Assembly: GCA_027924645.1 (NCBI GenBank)
Contig: BSBN01000140.1
Location: 7,942,501 to 8,006,500, forward strand
Direction: 5' to 3'
Length of the DNA: 64,000 nt
Source of the DNA: Cunninghamia lanceolata
Taxonomy: Eukaryota; Streptophyta; Pinopsida; Cupressales; Cupressaceae
A program made the position numbers and the translations under genes. The notes under the pieces were generated by a model, which worked only from the letters and a program-made list of their open reading frames with translations, ran no database searches and was not told the DNA's origin. Positions 12,041-23,603 of the stretch are shown one piece after another (within the stretch, counting starts at the first letter, position 1; the number at the start of each line of letters is the position of its first letter).

Positions 12041-12044
12041 GAAT

Positions 12045-12477
12045 AAAACTGTCTGAATTATAATTAATCTCACCTCAAAAATTAATAATAAACAAAATAC
12101 GCAACAAAAAATATGTTTGCACTAGATATTGGTGTTATGAATCTATGTTTACATAATTATAATTTTACCCTTTTTGTAAAAGAAAATTATGCATTATGGA
12201 ATAAATGTCACTTTTAAAAATACTATTAATTATAAAAAGTAAGTTATTAAAGATTACATAAAAAAATTTATAACTTATCTTTTAAATTATTTTAAAATAT
12301 ATATTCAAAATCTAAACATGAAATCTCAAAAATCAATAGTTCGCATCATCTTCAAATTCTTAATGGTTTAGTTTCTTCAAATTCTTAATAGTTTAGTTGC
12401 CGATAGAAAGTGAAAATTTAGTTAAACATGTTGGTTTTGATGTCCCACTTTGGCCAAAAAGTGGGACACACTATTGT
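12045..12477 (+). repeat. Dispersed repeat, copy 1 (inverted partner at 18062-18470)
   Basis: This stretch aligns with the reverse complement of 18062-18470. The best part is AGTTCGCATCATCTTCAAAT and TTTGGCCAAAAAGTG, with diverged AT-rich flanks. Neither copy has a coding frame or clear ends. They could be decayed members of a non-coding transposon family or parts of an LTR family. Confidence 0.65.
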
Positions 12478-12654
12478 GGAATCACCCAACTTATCTAAAG
12501 TTATTACTATTATAAATTTCATTTTCATTTGAGAAATAAAAGGTTGTGAAGAACAATTTCTATATAAAATTAAATTGAAAAGAGGAATGTTATTATCGAT
12601 TCAACTTGCTTATTATGGAAGAATACATATGCACTAAACCACTACTATTATAAC

Positions 12655-13478
12655 TGTAGACACCTAAAATTGACCATGTCTTGTGACACCTTGTGACATA
12701 TTTTGTCCTACGACCCTTTCATGACCTTTTCCATCATTGCAATTAGTTAAAAAAATTATATTTATTTAACTAGGCCCTTTTTATCCATTTATCCTCTCTA
12801 GCCAATTGATTAAATAAATTATATTTATTTAATTAATGCACACCTTTCATCCATCATCTAATTAAGTTAAATAAATTAAATATTTATTTAAATTAATCCT
12901 CACATACCACATAATTTAAATAATTTTATTATTTAAATTAGTTCATCCTTATCCTCACACATGCCTCTCATGATTTAAATACTTTTATTATTTAAATGAT
13001 TTGTCCCACTTATCCTCATCCTCAACCACTTGCCAACTTCATTAAATGAGTGTCTCCCAAATTAAATTACCTTTGCATCTTAGCCATCCACATCACACTT
13101 CATCTTTCAATACTAGCCATTCACATAAGGAATCATCTAGAAGCTTCTCATCCTCATCTTTATCATTTTATTTTATTTTTACATCCTAGGCTAACATAAT
13201 CCTTCACCACCTATAAATTTAGCCTACCTCTAGCCATTATAAGATCCATCATTTCACAGTAACATCATGTTGTCAAAATTAGTCTAGACATCCATCATTT
13301 TCATAGTAGTGTTATGCTACTAAAATTGTGAACAACCAACATATCATACTATCAATCAATATCCATCTTAGAGAAAATAGCTACTAGGGTTTAGGGTGCA
13401 CTCTACTCCGTTATATCAAGGAGGTTGAATTGGTGCAAGGTTGAAAGGGTATTGCTTGCATTATTTGTCAAGTCTTCA
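12655..13478 (+). mobile_element. Solo LTR (TGTAGACACC...CTTCA) with 5-bp duplication
   Basis: An 824-bp unit starting TGTAGACACC and ending GTCTTCA, flanked on both sides by the same 5 bp, ATAAC (12650-12654 and 13479-13483). It has no internal region or primer site, so it is a solo LTR left by recombination. A TATA box (TATAAAT, 13212-13218) fits an LTR promoter, which gives the plus orientation. Short tandem words with ATTTAAATAA fill the middle. Confidence 0.85.
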
Positions 13479-13483
13479 ATAAC

Positions 13484-14312
13484 TATCATTTTTTTGACAA
13501 ATAATAGGTTATGAAGAATAATTTCTATATCAAATAAATTTTAAAATAGCAAAATCCATTGCTGATTAAATTTAATTACAACTTTTGTGATTATCCAATC
13601 CTCTCTGTTGTACATTTTATGGAGAATAGCTGCTACCTTAAAATTCCACTACAATATATTGATAAATTGAGTGACATTTTAAAAAAATCGCCCATGTCAA
13701 ATAAAAAATAAATATTTATAAAATATAAAATATATATATTTATTCAAATATTTATAAAATATAAATTTCTATTTTTAAAATATTTACTTAATATATATAA
13801 ATTTTTTTATATGTTTATTCAAATGAACAGTTATTTACTCCTTTAGTGTTTAAAAGGTTTTATAAATGGAAATATACAAAATCATAAAGAATAAGAGGAA
13901 CCACCAAAGATTTGAAGAAAAGGCCATATAATATAATAATATAAAAAAGCAAAAGAATCACGTGGATAAAGAAATGAATAAAAAATTATGGCCTTTCTTT
14001 TTTGAATGGAAATCTCAAACGACATGGGGAAGATATAAATAAAAACATGTTCTAGAAATAATAAGCCTTTAAAACATCTTGCATAACTAGTTTAGGTCAG
14101 ACATTCCTTGTTAATTACATTAATAATGTTTCGAAATTGAAAGTCCTCATGAACTAGTGTTAATAAATATATTGGAGTCCACACAATAACCAAGAATAAC
14201 AAATAATCACATTTTCCAAATGAAAATTGATGAAAATACACTCAAAAAAAGCATCATAAGGAGAAGAAGAAGATTGTAGAAGTGGATTTAGCATTATCTG
14301 TGACACCTTCTC
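13484..14312. other. AT-rich stretch without genes
   Basis: The start (13490-13600) is a diverged copy of 12495-12605, a local duplication that existed before the solo LTR inserted between the two. The rest is very AT-rich with no supported coding or RNA feature. Confidence 0.5.
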
Positions 14313-14585
14313 TAAAGGAGGATAAAGGAAAAATACACACAATGCTATAGCATCCACAAAAATATCTATTTATTGATGAAAAAAATTACAAATTATCTCA
14401 ATATATAGAGAACATTAAAAGACATTACTAGTACAAAATATTTATTATTTCTCCCACTTCTAGATGATTCCTAAACTAATTTATCTAGAAACTCACCAAA
14501 TAAAACATTTATTAGTTTTTCCTCTTTATTTAATTATAGAAAGGCAATAATTATTTACGGTGAGAGGAATTACATTGTTCCAACA
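14313..14585 (-). repeat. 3' LTR of Copia H
   Basis: 273 bp. On the minus strand it starts TGTTGGAACAATG directly after the polypurine tract TTAAGGGGGAG and ends TCCTCCTTTA, where CA is expected. It matches 48997-49251 along its length with many substitutions. Confidence 0.8.
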
Positions 14586-14599
14586 CTCCCCCTTAATTT

Positions 14600-15006
14600 C
14601 TACCACTAACTACTTCAGCATCTAGAACACCCAAATTCTATCTAAGATATTCAAAATTCTCCTTTTCTAATTCATGTATGAATATATCTACCAACTAGTC
14701 TTCAAATCTATAAAACTCCAAGTAGATTTCTGAAATGTTTACCAATTCTTTGATGAAATTGTACATGGCATCAATGTGCTTTCTCCTCCTATGAAAACCA
14801 TGATTCTTTGATAATGAAATTGTTGACTTGTTATCAAAAAATATTGGTGTTGGATATTCTTGAACATGCATTAAATATGACACTATTCAATGCATCCAAA
14901 CTATTTGACATGTGCTACAAATGTTGATGCCCTATACTATGCTTCAACTGATAAAATTATTATGATAGGTTCCTTCTTTGATTCCTATGAGACTATACCT
15001 CATATA
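14600..15006 (-). pseudogene. Copia H RNase H C-terminal part
   Basis: Minus-strand reading from 15000: GIVSWESKKEPI, a broken segment matching the usual LS-T-EAEY motif, then an open frame 14883-14695 with FFDNKSTISLSKN and RRKHIDAMYNFI. These are the RNase H landmarks of Copia pol (the D of the CDN motif region and the KHID motif). The polypurine tract and 3' LTR follow, as expected. The N-terminal part of the domain is missing here because of the adjoining insertions. Confidence 0.8.
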
Positions 15007-15007
15007 A

Positions 15008-15470
15008 TGTAAGAGGACCCCTCTTTCTTCAAAAACACACACTCACACAATAGGAAATTAGCTGCCCACAAACTTAAATATCAAAGACATAAAGATTGCA
15101 ACAAAACTACTCAATTTTATTCAATTTAACTTCACAATCAAACTATACATTTACAACAAATTAATTACAATGCTTGGCATCTCAATGGCCTCTCATATTT
15201 TAGAAACTCTACTCTTTCCTCTACCCTCTCACAACTCTCTCCAAGCCCCTCACATGGGCTGAGATCCCTTCTCAAACTCTGCCTGAGAATTCTCCAGCTT
15301 CAATCTCCCTTTGGCGCCTTGCTTTTCCTTTCTTAGGTACCACCTTTTCTCTACTCAATAGCTTCTATTTATGATGTAGCTAATGTATCTTGTATGCATA
15401 AAAGAGGTGTTGAAAGGCTCAAGAATGTAGCACTTCAATTCCACTATCCATCTAATATTTTCTTTTAACA
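15008..15470 (-). repeat. LTR of an unassigned minus-strand element
   Basis: 463 bp. In minus orientation it begins TGTTAAAAGAAAATATT and ends GGTCCTCTTACA. A purine-rich run (GGGGAGTTATT) precedes it, so it looks like a 3' LTR whose internal region extends to the right. No partner LTR was found in the window. It abuts the RNase H fragment of Copia H directly. Confidence 0.5.
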
Positions 15471-16650
15471 AATAACTCCCCAGTAGGTGCCTCCCTATCT
15501 CTTCAAATTCTGCATCAAAACAACCTTAAGAGGCTGCCCATTTTCCTCTTTCCTTCACATTGAAGCTTCCCAAAATGAGAATTGGAATATAGAATATGGT
15601 GCTTCCTCTCTAGATTCTTGCATTTGGCTTTTTGTTAAAAATTTGTGAGGTGTGTTAAAAGTTTCAAAATGGTGTTTTTTAAATATTCTTTTCTATTGTA
15701 TGTTTGCCTCAATAAGAGGTGTCAAAACTGCCTCTCGTTGGCATAATAAAATTTATGTTTCAAACATTTAAAATATGCCTTTCCTTAATGCAAAATTTTC
15801 CTCCAAAGATATAAATCTAATATGCTAGAAATGGAAAATATAAAATGATTAAAACCCTCTGAACAATTCCTTTCAAAACTATATTAACAACCAGGAGAAA
15901 AAAATCATTTGATGCAACTGCAATAATGTGTGGGATCAGGTGCCAGCAGGCAGAAAATCTAAAGTTCTCTATTTTGCACAAAAAATGGTGAGTACGCTTG
16001 AAATGACATAGTAAGATTCATTGCAAAAGGATTTTTCTCTGGCCTTCCATAATTGTGAAATTTTAAACTTTTTAGTAAAACCATCAACACAAATTACCAA
16101 CATTAAATTACCACAAATGGTGAGGAATTTTGCACCGATTGGTTTTGCAAATTAGGAGAAATGCTTTCAAAAATCTTCCCCTAAAATATTTTTTACCAGC
16201 TCTTATGAAACTCTGAAAACAATTATTTTTGTAAAATTGCCCTACAGAGCCTTAACATAGCGATTCAACACAAACTCCAAAATTGCAATTTTAACCATAA
16301 GAGAGTTTTTTTGACATAGAGAGATGCCAACTCAAACTCAAAACACAACAAAACAAGAAGAAAACAAACCAACAATATTTTTGGTTGATGTTGATTGTGA
16401 GTCCGCCTAGATGCTCCCGCATCAGACACACCAGGTAGGAAGTTTGTGATCAAAGGCTAAAAAAAATAGAGTTGAATGGTAGAACTATTCTTTTAGACTG
16501 CAAGCAATTTGCAATGAACTCCATAATTGTGGTATGTGCACAAAATTACTTATTCCTCCTCTTCTTGCACCTCATGGGAGCTAACTTTACTCTCCAACAA
16601 TTTTGCTCAACATTCTTCTCTCCTCAAAGATACAAATGAATCCCATGAAT
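15471..16650. other. Non-coding stretch, probably internal debris of LTR elements
   Basis: No frame, splice pattern or RNA gene could be supported. Small open frames here have no family signature. By position it is the remains of the element owning the 15008-15470 LTR, joined to the 3' end of the next one. Confidence 0.4.
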
Positions 16651-17218
16651 ATACACCAACAAGCCCCCTTAAGCATAGCTTAGGTGGGCTAAATGAAGAT
16701 GGGTCCCAATAATTAGGCTTGATCAGGTACCCATGTGTAATGCAATATAATGCAATCTCCCATAAAGAGGAGAAAGGAAGAAAACCCTACAGGAAAAAAC
16801 TTCCCTGCAAAAAAGAGAAAAGAAAAAGAAGAAGACTAGGAAGCCTCCTCAAAGATGATAACTTTGCATGAAGCTTGAAACCATGTCACTCTGACTATGA
16901 TGATGCAAATATGAGCCCCCATAGGAGAGTAAAGAGACTATTTAGCCCCCCAACAATGAAGTAGCCCATATGCCAAAAGAGAATGCCCACATATGAATGC
17001 TGAAAATGATCCATTTGTGGCAAATGATGTTTCTCCCCTTAGCAAAAAACAACTCCAATGGTTAATGCTCAATGAAGCAAGGTGAGGTGCTAAGTCTCAT
17101 GATGTATCCTATCTAAGAATACTACTCAAATGTTGTCATGCTGATGTTGATATAATTCAATCAAATCAAGAGGCTTAGTCCTTACTGAAACAATTGACCT
17201 CTCAAAAAAATGTGAATA

Positions 17219-17860
17219 CTAATGAAGAATAAGATTCAAAGAACTAATGTATGAAAGTGGAATGTCAATGCATGCCATGTGGCTACAAAGAAAGTCCCAC
17301 AAGATGTCCTGTGAAGAATCACTGGAAGCCCTCAGTGAAGCCTCTCTGAACTCTATAGTAGTAGCAGGTGTAAGATAATTGTCATCAAATAGTACGATGT
17401 GATCCTCCAAGGTGTCATTAAGATTCAATAAGTAAGACTCTACAAACAACCAAGAGATGTCAGGTACAAGTGTGTCCCAATGAAGTGAATCTTGAATATG
17501 ACCTTGCTGTAATGAATCATTAGAAACTCTCAAATGAGAAACAGTAAACTCAGAAATGGAGGCATAGAAAGCATGAGTCCTATAATGTGAAAATGGAAGT
17601 CGGCTACCAACTGGACTTTAAAGTAGCAATAAATATTGTAGGATATGCAATGTCCTCCAATGTAGATGGGGTGTCAATATATGCCAACCAAATAGACCGA
17701 TCATCCCATGAGGATGTGTCCACACAAGAAGCGGAAACAAAAGTCTTCATATCATCCACAAGAGCTTGGTTATCTACAGAAATATCACTTTTAAGATCTC
17801 CATAAAATTATCGGATGATTGTCCAAGAAGTGAAAGGGCACTTCGTGTGCTCTATATGAT
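17219..17860 (-). pseudogene. Decayed gag-like frame sharing the LFVESY module
   Basis: Open from 17533 to 17219, with broken but readable frame upstream to about 17860 (SWDDRSIWLAYIDTPSTLED). The core, DISWLFVESYLLNLNDTLED followed by LFDD, matches the element B protein (DITYLFVESYIANMEAHIED, then LFDD) at the same spacing after an LQQ. I do not recognise this module in a named family. It lies where the C-terminal part of a Copia-like gag would be. Confidence 0.55.
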
Positions 17861-18061
17861 GTAAAATATTCATAGAAATAGTAAGACCTATTAGTCCATA
17901 GACCATGTCCTTTTTGTTAAACCATTTATTCTTTTGTTTATAGTCACTTGGCTTAGGAACGAGTCCAAGGAGATAGGGTAATTGATCAGGTTGAATGCAG
18001 TGATTCTTTATCCCTTGTTTCCAAGAGAATATTTAGTTCTCTAAGATTAGTTTGGGGTCAG

Positions 18062-18470
18062 CCTGCAATACTGGGTTACACTTTTTGGCCAAACTTGACA
18101 TTGAAATCAACATTTTGAACTAAATCTTCACTTTCTGATACCTATAGCCACTAAACCATTAGGAATTTGAAGATGATGCGAACTAGTGATTTGTGAGATT
18201 TTATTTTTAGATTCTAAATATATATTTTTAAAAAAATTTGGAGTTAAATTGTAAAATGTTTTGTCTCCTTTGATAACTAGTTTTTAATAGTAAACAACAA
18301 TTTTTTTAAAGTGATGTGTATTCTGTAGCACATAAATTTTTTTCTACAAAGGATAAAATTCTGATTCTTTTAAATTTAGATTGGTAACACTGATATATAG
18401 GACATGTATTTGGTTTCATAATGTTTTGTTGAATATTTTTTGTAATTAAGTTTTGAAATCAAACCAGTTA
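18062..18470 (-). repeat. Dispersed repeat, copy 2 (inverted relative to 12045-12477)
   Basis: The reverse complement aligns with 12045-12477, including the shared CTAGTTCGCATCATCTTCAA-like and TTTGGCCAAAAAGTG words. It lies within the minus-strand gag-only element, so it inserted there or was carried by it. Confidence 0.6.
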
Positions 18471-19764
18471 TAATTCAAACATTAGCATATTCCGTAAAAC
18501 ATAACTTTTTCTGTATGTATCGAAATTCAATTTTTTTTGTTGAAACAAGGACATCAATACCTAGGGAATAGATATTTTTTAGAATTTTTTTCACTAATAT
18601 ACTAACTTTCCATGTGTGTAGAACATAGAACTTGATGTTCGGTGAGAAACCTACATTCATAAGAAATAAAAAATAAATATAATAATCAAATTAAATATAT
18701 TTAAAATTATATTTTTTGGGAAGCTTATAATAAGGACTACATACTTAAAAAATATAAATTTTAAAGGAATTCATTTGATCCCCCAAAAGATAAATCAAAA
18801 CTGGGTTTTTATCAGCATTTTGATAGGTGTAGAGGAGACTCCATTATAGGTATGGTTTAAAACTAGCGGGGTTCTATCCAAGGGGGTTTTAATCTAAGGG
18901 GGTTTGATCAATCCCTCTTCAATTAAAATCCTTTAAATGGAACCTTTCAAGGTCTAAATCATTATATTTTCTAAAAATATGTGACTTTAGCAAAAAATAG
19001 GATGTCCTAGAAAGTGTATCCCATTATTATGGTAGCACCCTTTGACAACATAAGGGTTGAAATAAATACTAAAATGCATGATGAACCCCTTGAATTTAGA
19101 ACTTTATCTCAATTCATTGATTACAAAATCCTGTGTAATTCTCCAAACAAAAATATGGAAGAAAGTGTGGAAGTATACAAGACACAACACAAAGGCTACC
19201 CCCTTGATAGAAAATTGCAATCCCCCCTGAATTTGGCACTTTATCATGCAGTACATTAGGTCTAAGTGGGTTGATTAAAATCACACCCTAATTTTTAGCC
19301 TTTTTAAAATCTCACTTCAATTTTGGCACTCTAAAGTTGACTTTTACAAGAATTTACTTAAATTTGGGACTAACAATTTCTAAAATGTACCTCCAAAATT
19401 AGAGGGTGGAGGCTAAACTTAGCTTAATCCAAAAAAGCACCTCCATGAGAAAGAAAAGCTCCTCTAAGATTTAGAAAAAGTCTTAATTTAGAGAGGGAAA
19501 ACATTTTAATTTTAAAAAAGTTCCTCCAAATTTAAAAACACTAAAAAAAAGCACCTTTCAAAAAAAAAAACTTTGACCAGGTAAACTGAGCCCTTTCCAC
19601 ACCTTTTCTATGTGAGATTATGCCTCAAGTGGGATTAATGAGCTTACTAAACACTGTTAATCACTACGAGGAGCAATAGAGGAGGGATCTTGCAAGCTCC
19701 TTGAGTTTCATCCTTCAACAACACTATCAAGATCTCAGAGAATTCAAACAAACATCCACACAAT
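18471..19764. other. Non-coding stretch with T/A-rich tracts and LTR-element leader
   Basis: The last 160 bases before the primer site look like an untranslated leader. An 81-codon plus-strand open frame at 19014-19259 has no recognisable motif, and I do not count it as a gene. The poly-A-like run near 19560 and repeated CACCTCCA words suggest further decayed repeats. Confidence 0.35.
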
Positions 19765-20150
19765 CCTACTTTGATACCATGTAGAAATCAAGAACATTGA
19801 GTGAATGCAAGCACTAAATCCAGTAACTCGAGACAAAGAAGAGCACACTGAACCTACAAGAAAACAAGTATTGGAAACAATGGACAATTGCAAAATATGG
19901 GATTATGAATTAGCTTACAAGATCCAGTACATATAGGGCGTAATTGACTAAGAATAGTCAAGCCAATAATAGTAAAAAATCACTAAGAATAGTGGTGCTC
20001 TAAGAATAGGAAAAGAAACCACTTAACTTAAACAAAGCTAATCTAAGCATGCCAAGTATAGATCAAGTCTAAACACAGACTCCTAGATATGCACTCCTAA
20101 ACATAGACTCCTAAATATGCACACCTAAGCAAGCTTAATATACACCAACA

Positions 20151-20615
20151 AATCATTAGTTGTGGAATATATTATTCCATGTCCTATTGTTCCTACTACA
20201 TATCTCAATATTCTCTTCCCAACTTGCCAATGTGAGTCTTTTGGTGACTCCATAAATCTTGAAATTGTAATAACACCATACATTATGTATGGCCTTGTGG
20301 CTGTGAGGTACATCAAACTTCCAATGAGTCTTTTGAACATTTATGGATCAACATTGGATCCCTTGTCTTCTTTTCTAAGTTTAGTTCATGGTCAAACTAT
20401 ACTTGGTTCTGTAGCTTATAATTAAACATCCTAAATCTCCTTAAACCATCCTTGGCATACTTAGATTGACAAATGAAAATGGCACTATCTAATTGAACAA
20501 CTTTAATGCCTAAAACATATCTTGTCAATCCTAAATCAATCATTTCTAATTCTTTCTTCATGGTTTTTTTGAACATATCTACAAACAAATCTCTAGTAAA
20601 GATTAATTCATCAGC
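20151..20615 (-). pseudogene. Copia H RT (C-terminal half) to start of RNase H
   Basis: Reading leftward from 20620: YADELIFTRDLF, the RT active-site box with YADE in place of YVDD, then EMIDLGLTRYVLGIKV and, after a small gap, KRLIGSLMYLTATRPYIMYG, the standard RT thumb/connection blocks of Copia. It stops at 20150 within the RNase H start, where the minus-strand gag-only element begins. It joins in frame to the RT part beyond the 20621-23598 insertion. Confidence 0.85.
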
Positions 20616-21599
20616 ATATATGTTGGTGTAAAATTATATTTACACAATATCATAAGTTAATTAGGGAGTTTATTAGGAGAACATTTTTCTTTATTAGTTG
20701 TTAATAGTATCACATAGGATAAGATTGTCTTTCTACTTTTTTGGTTTGTCTATTCTTGACAAATGTGAATGTATATATATGTATAATTCCAGAAGGTTGG
20801 AAAAATATTCAATAATCACTTGATTTACGGGTTGAGGTTTTTTTATTAACTAGTGGGTTAAGGCTTTTTGGTTTCTAACAATGATTTGTGGTATTACCCA
20901 GCAATTTATTTTTCATGTAGGGGTTTTATTTAAATTTCTTGGTAGTTTGAATATATGTCAGTTCATATGGGGCTCACTCTCTTGATCATGCCCTATGAAG
21001 GGTGCTAAACCCTCTGACAGTCTATACCATCATTGGCCCACTACTCGGCCACCCTTTTCTATTGCTCTGCCATGGCTTCTAGCCTAGATACTATCATTCT
21101 ACTACTACTGCTTGACCTCAATGCTATTAAACCCAATCAAACTACGTAGTAGCTACCTAAGTTCCACTTGCCAAGGCCCCTACCCTTATTTGCATGTGTA
21201 AAGGGGGAGTTCTTTTGTGTTTGCCATATCATGGACATACGAAGTTGATTTTCTACAAACAAATAGGCATTAGAAAGTTACTTCAATGTTCTATCCTATG
21301 GTGCTGGTATTTTTCTCAGATTATAGCTATTAGTCTATTTTATTGTAGGTTAAACTCCAAGAATCTATTCTAGCATCCAAGCTCATAACTTCCACCTAGT
21401 TTCTTTGATTTTGAGATTGAAGAGGTGTTGTAAAGGTATTGGGGATCTCTACATAGCCACCCATGTTATTTTTCAAGATTTATCACTAGGTTTATTTTAT
21501 TTATTTTATCATTTTTATGCTTTTTATTTGATAACTTAGACATACTGTCACCTAGAGAAGTTATATTTTTTGGGTAGGCTTCATCTCTACTTCATCATT

Positions 21600-21890
21600 T
21601 CTACACTTTACTATTTTGATGTAATCATGTCTCCTAGTTTGTAGAAATTAAAATGTGATAATTGTGGGAGAAAAAGGCATGTGATAAATGAGTGCATGTA
21701 GAAGAAAAGTAATGATTTAAAATTTCTAATTGAGCTTCATCAATTAAAACAACTTTACATTGTCAATGGAATTAGTTTTCCAAATTCTTCTAACCCAATA
21801 GTTGTACAAACATCTAGATCACCTATTGCTAAATTTGATTCAAGTGTTGATTCTTCAAGAGCTTCTAGTGATTCCTTGTAGTAGGGCATT
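21600..21890 (+). pseudogene. Gag remnant with intact CCHC zinc knuckle
   Basis: At 21654 the plus strand reads C-DN-C-GRKR-H-VINE-C, an intact C-X2-C-X4-H-X4-C RNA-binding knuckle, followed at once by a stop. A readable Ser-rich stretch (SSRASSDS-like) follows to about 21888. The upstream gag is too decayed to define a start. This is the only complete CCHC knuckle I found in the window. Confidence 0.6.
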
Positions 21891-22878
21891 TGTAGTCTTC
21901 CAGATCCAATGTCTCATCAGGATTCCTATCTACTAAACAACTTACTATTGTTTGTGGAGTCTCATAGAATTTATGTGGAGGATACATTGGGATATATTCA
22001 TTTCATTGTTTATGACAATGATGGTATCACTTCATCTTCTATGCTTCTAGATGTAATTTGAATTTTGTCCTCTCCTGCTTCTACTTTTGTGGTTAGCCAA
22101 ATAGTTTCTATTTTGGAGAAGATAATTTTTTTCTAGCATGAGTACACTAGGGTTACATTCAAAAGAACATGAACACATTTGGATTTAGATTACCTATTCA
22201 TCCAGGATGTGGGAATGGACTCTACATTCTCTAGTAGATATGTGTCTTCTAAAGGGGAGAAATATTGTTTGGAGGTAGTGGATTGTTTTCAATCTTCAGG
22301 CATTTATCATTAGTAGTAGATTTGCTTCTTGGAGGGGATTCAAAATGTCATTCATTCACTCTCTCTTATGGTAGGGTATTCATTATGTATTTGTGGTGCA
22401 CTTGATTTTGTAACCATCACTTATACATATTTGTTGTTTTCATTCTTCTAGAAAGGAGTTTTCTCCCACTAGGGTTTCTCTTTTTCTCTAGTAATGAGAG
22501 TTCTTTGTTTGTAAATGGGTGTCTGATCAAGACTTGTTTCTAGGACCCATCTTCATCTTCATCTTTATTTTTATCTTTTATGTAACCTTTATAATTTTCA
22601 CTTATAAGGAGTGTTGGAGTTAAAATTATATTTACACATTAGCATAAGTTAATTAGGGAGTTTATTAGGAAAGTATTTTCCTTTATTAGTTGTCAATCTT
22701 ATCACATAGGATAAGATTGTGTTTCTTCTTTTCCACTTTGTCTATTCTTGAAAAATATGAATATATATCTATATATTATTTCTTTGTGAATAATTTGATG
22801 CACATGATGTATTAATTGCAAATTTGATCTCATTTCTAGTTTTTTCTTTCTTAAGTATCTCTCTTCTATAAAAGAAAT

Positions 22879-23598
22879 TGTTAGAAATCAAGGTGAACAA
22901 CTATAGAATGGAAATCTGATTACAACTGTAACTATTAATCTAGTACAGAACCAAAATGGAGATAGTATGAATTCAACACAAATAAATAATGAAATAGGAA
23001 ATCAAACACATAACATAGTGTTTACATGGAGAAACCGTTTTGAGAAAAAAACTCCACAGAAGAAGAGATGCACCAGTCTGTATTAACTTCAATAGAGATT
23101 ACAATACAACACTATCAATCTCCTCATATATTTTCAATCTAGTAGCACCTATAACACTCACCCACAACCATAATACAATATTCTATTAAAAGAGTGTTGC
23201 CTTCTAGGGCAAAAAACCCTAACATAACCTCCACCGGCAGATCTATGACCTAATGATTTTGGTCTAGACTGACTATGAAATTACACTATTTTACAAGGAA
23301 ATTTTCTAAAATAAATCTCTTCATGGGCACTACCCCCGAACCCCTTCTAGGGGGCTAGGGAGTTTTCACTACCTTGCTAGACCCCCTAATGATAGTAGTG
23401 GGCGGAAAGCCCCCCCACAGCCCCGATCGAGTACAAGGATCTAAAGTGCAGCTGAAATAAGATCGCTACTAGGTGAATACTTCATCCCTTATGAATTATT
23501 TATAAACAATATTAGGAGTAATTAAATACATATGATTTACAAGGTTGATGGCACCTTAATCCTAATAGAAATAGTGTAGATGATCTTGAAATCTAACA
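22879..23598. repeat. LTR-like block inside the 3' end of the small element
   Basis: 720 bp bounded by TGTTAGAAATCAAG and CTTGAAATCTAACA, nearly perfect 14-bp inverted ends. The left part of the interior resembles the antisense of plant Copia LTRs. It has no own 5-bp duplication that I can see, so it may be a solo LTR nested in the 3' LTR or the product of a recombination between elements. Confidence 0.45.
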
Positions 23599-23603
23599 AT
23601 ATA

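Larger units (their letters stand above)
16660..20150 (-). mobile_element. Minus-strand gag-only LTR element, related to element B (rearranged)
   Basis: On the right, an LTR (19780-20150; minus TGTTGGTGTATATTAAGC...GATTTCTACA) is followed by a primer site (19765-19779, TGGTATCAAAGTAGG). On the left, near 16660, a polypurine tract (TTAAGGGGGCT) is followed by TGTTGGTGTATATTC, identical to the LTR start for about 14 bases and then different. Between them are a decayed gag-like frame (17219-17860) and a foreign repeat (18062-18470). The 3' LTR is therefore truncated or replaced. The block before the polypurine tract, CACCTAAGCTATGC, is shared with element B. Confidence 0.5.
20621..23598 (+). mobile_element. 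Small non-autonomous LTR element with a zinc knuckle
   Basis: Flanked by ATATA on both sides (20616-20620 and 23599-23603). Removing the insertion and one ATATA restores the Copia H RT frame exactly at its active site. The 5' LTR is 20621-20880 (TGTTGGTGTAAAATT...TTTCTAACA); the 3' LTR starts at 22612 after AAGGAG. The 3' LTR matches for about 170 bp and then runs into a different LTR-like block (22879-23598, TGTTAGAAATCAAG...CTAACA). There is no pol. The internal 1.7 kb carries gag remains only, so the element depended on other elements. Confidence 0.75.

Noticed and set aside
14296..14312. Primer-site-like sequence next to the left LTR of Copia H
   Set aside because: The polypurine tract and RNase H on the other side, and the TTCTC/TTCCC flanks, show this is the 3' LTR; the resemblance is chance.
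15008..20150. 15008-15470 and 19780-20150 as the two LTRs of one element
   Set aside because: Their sequences do not match beyond the TG..CA ends.
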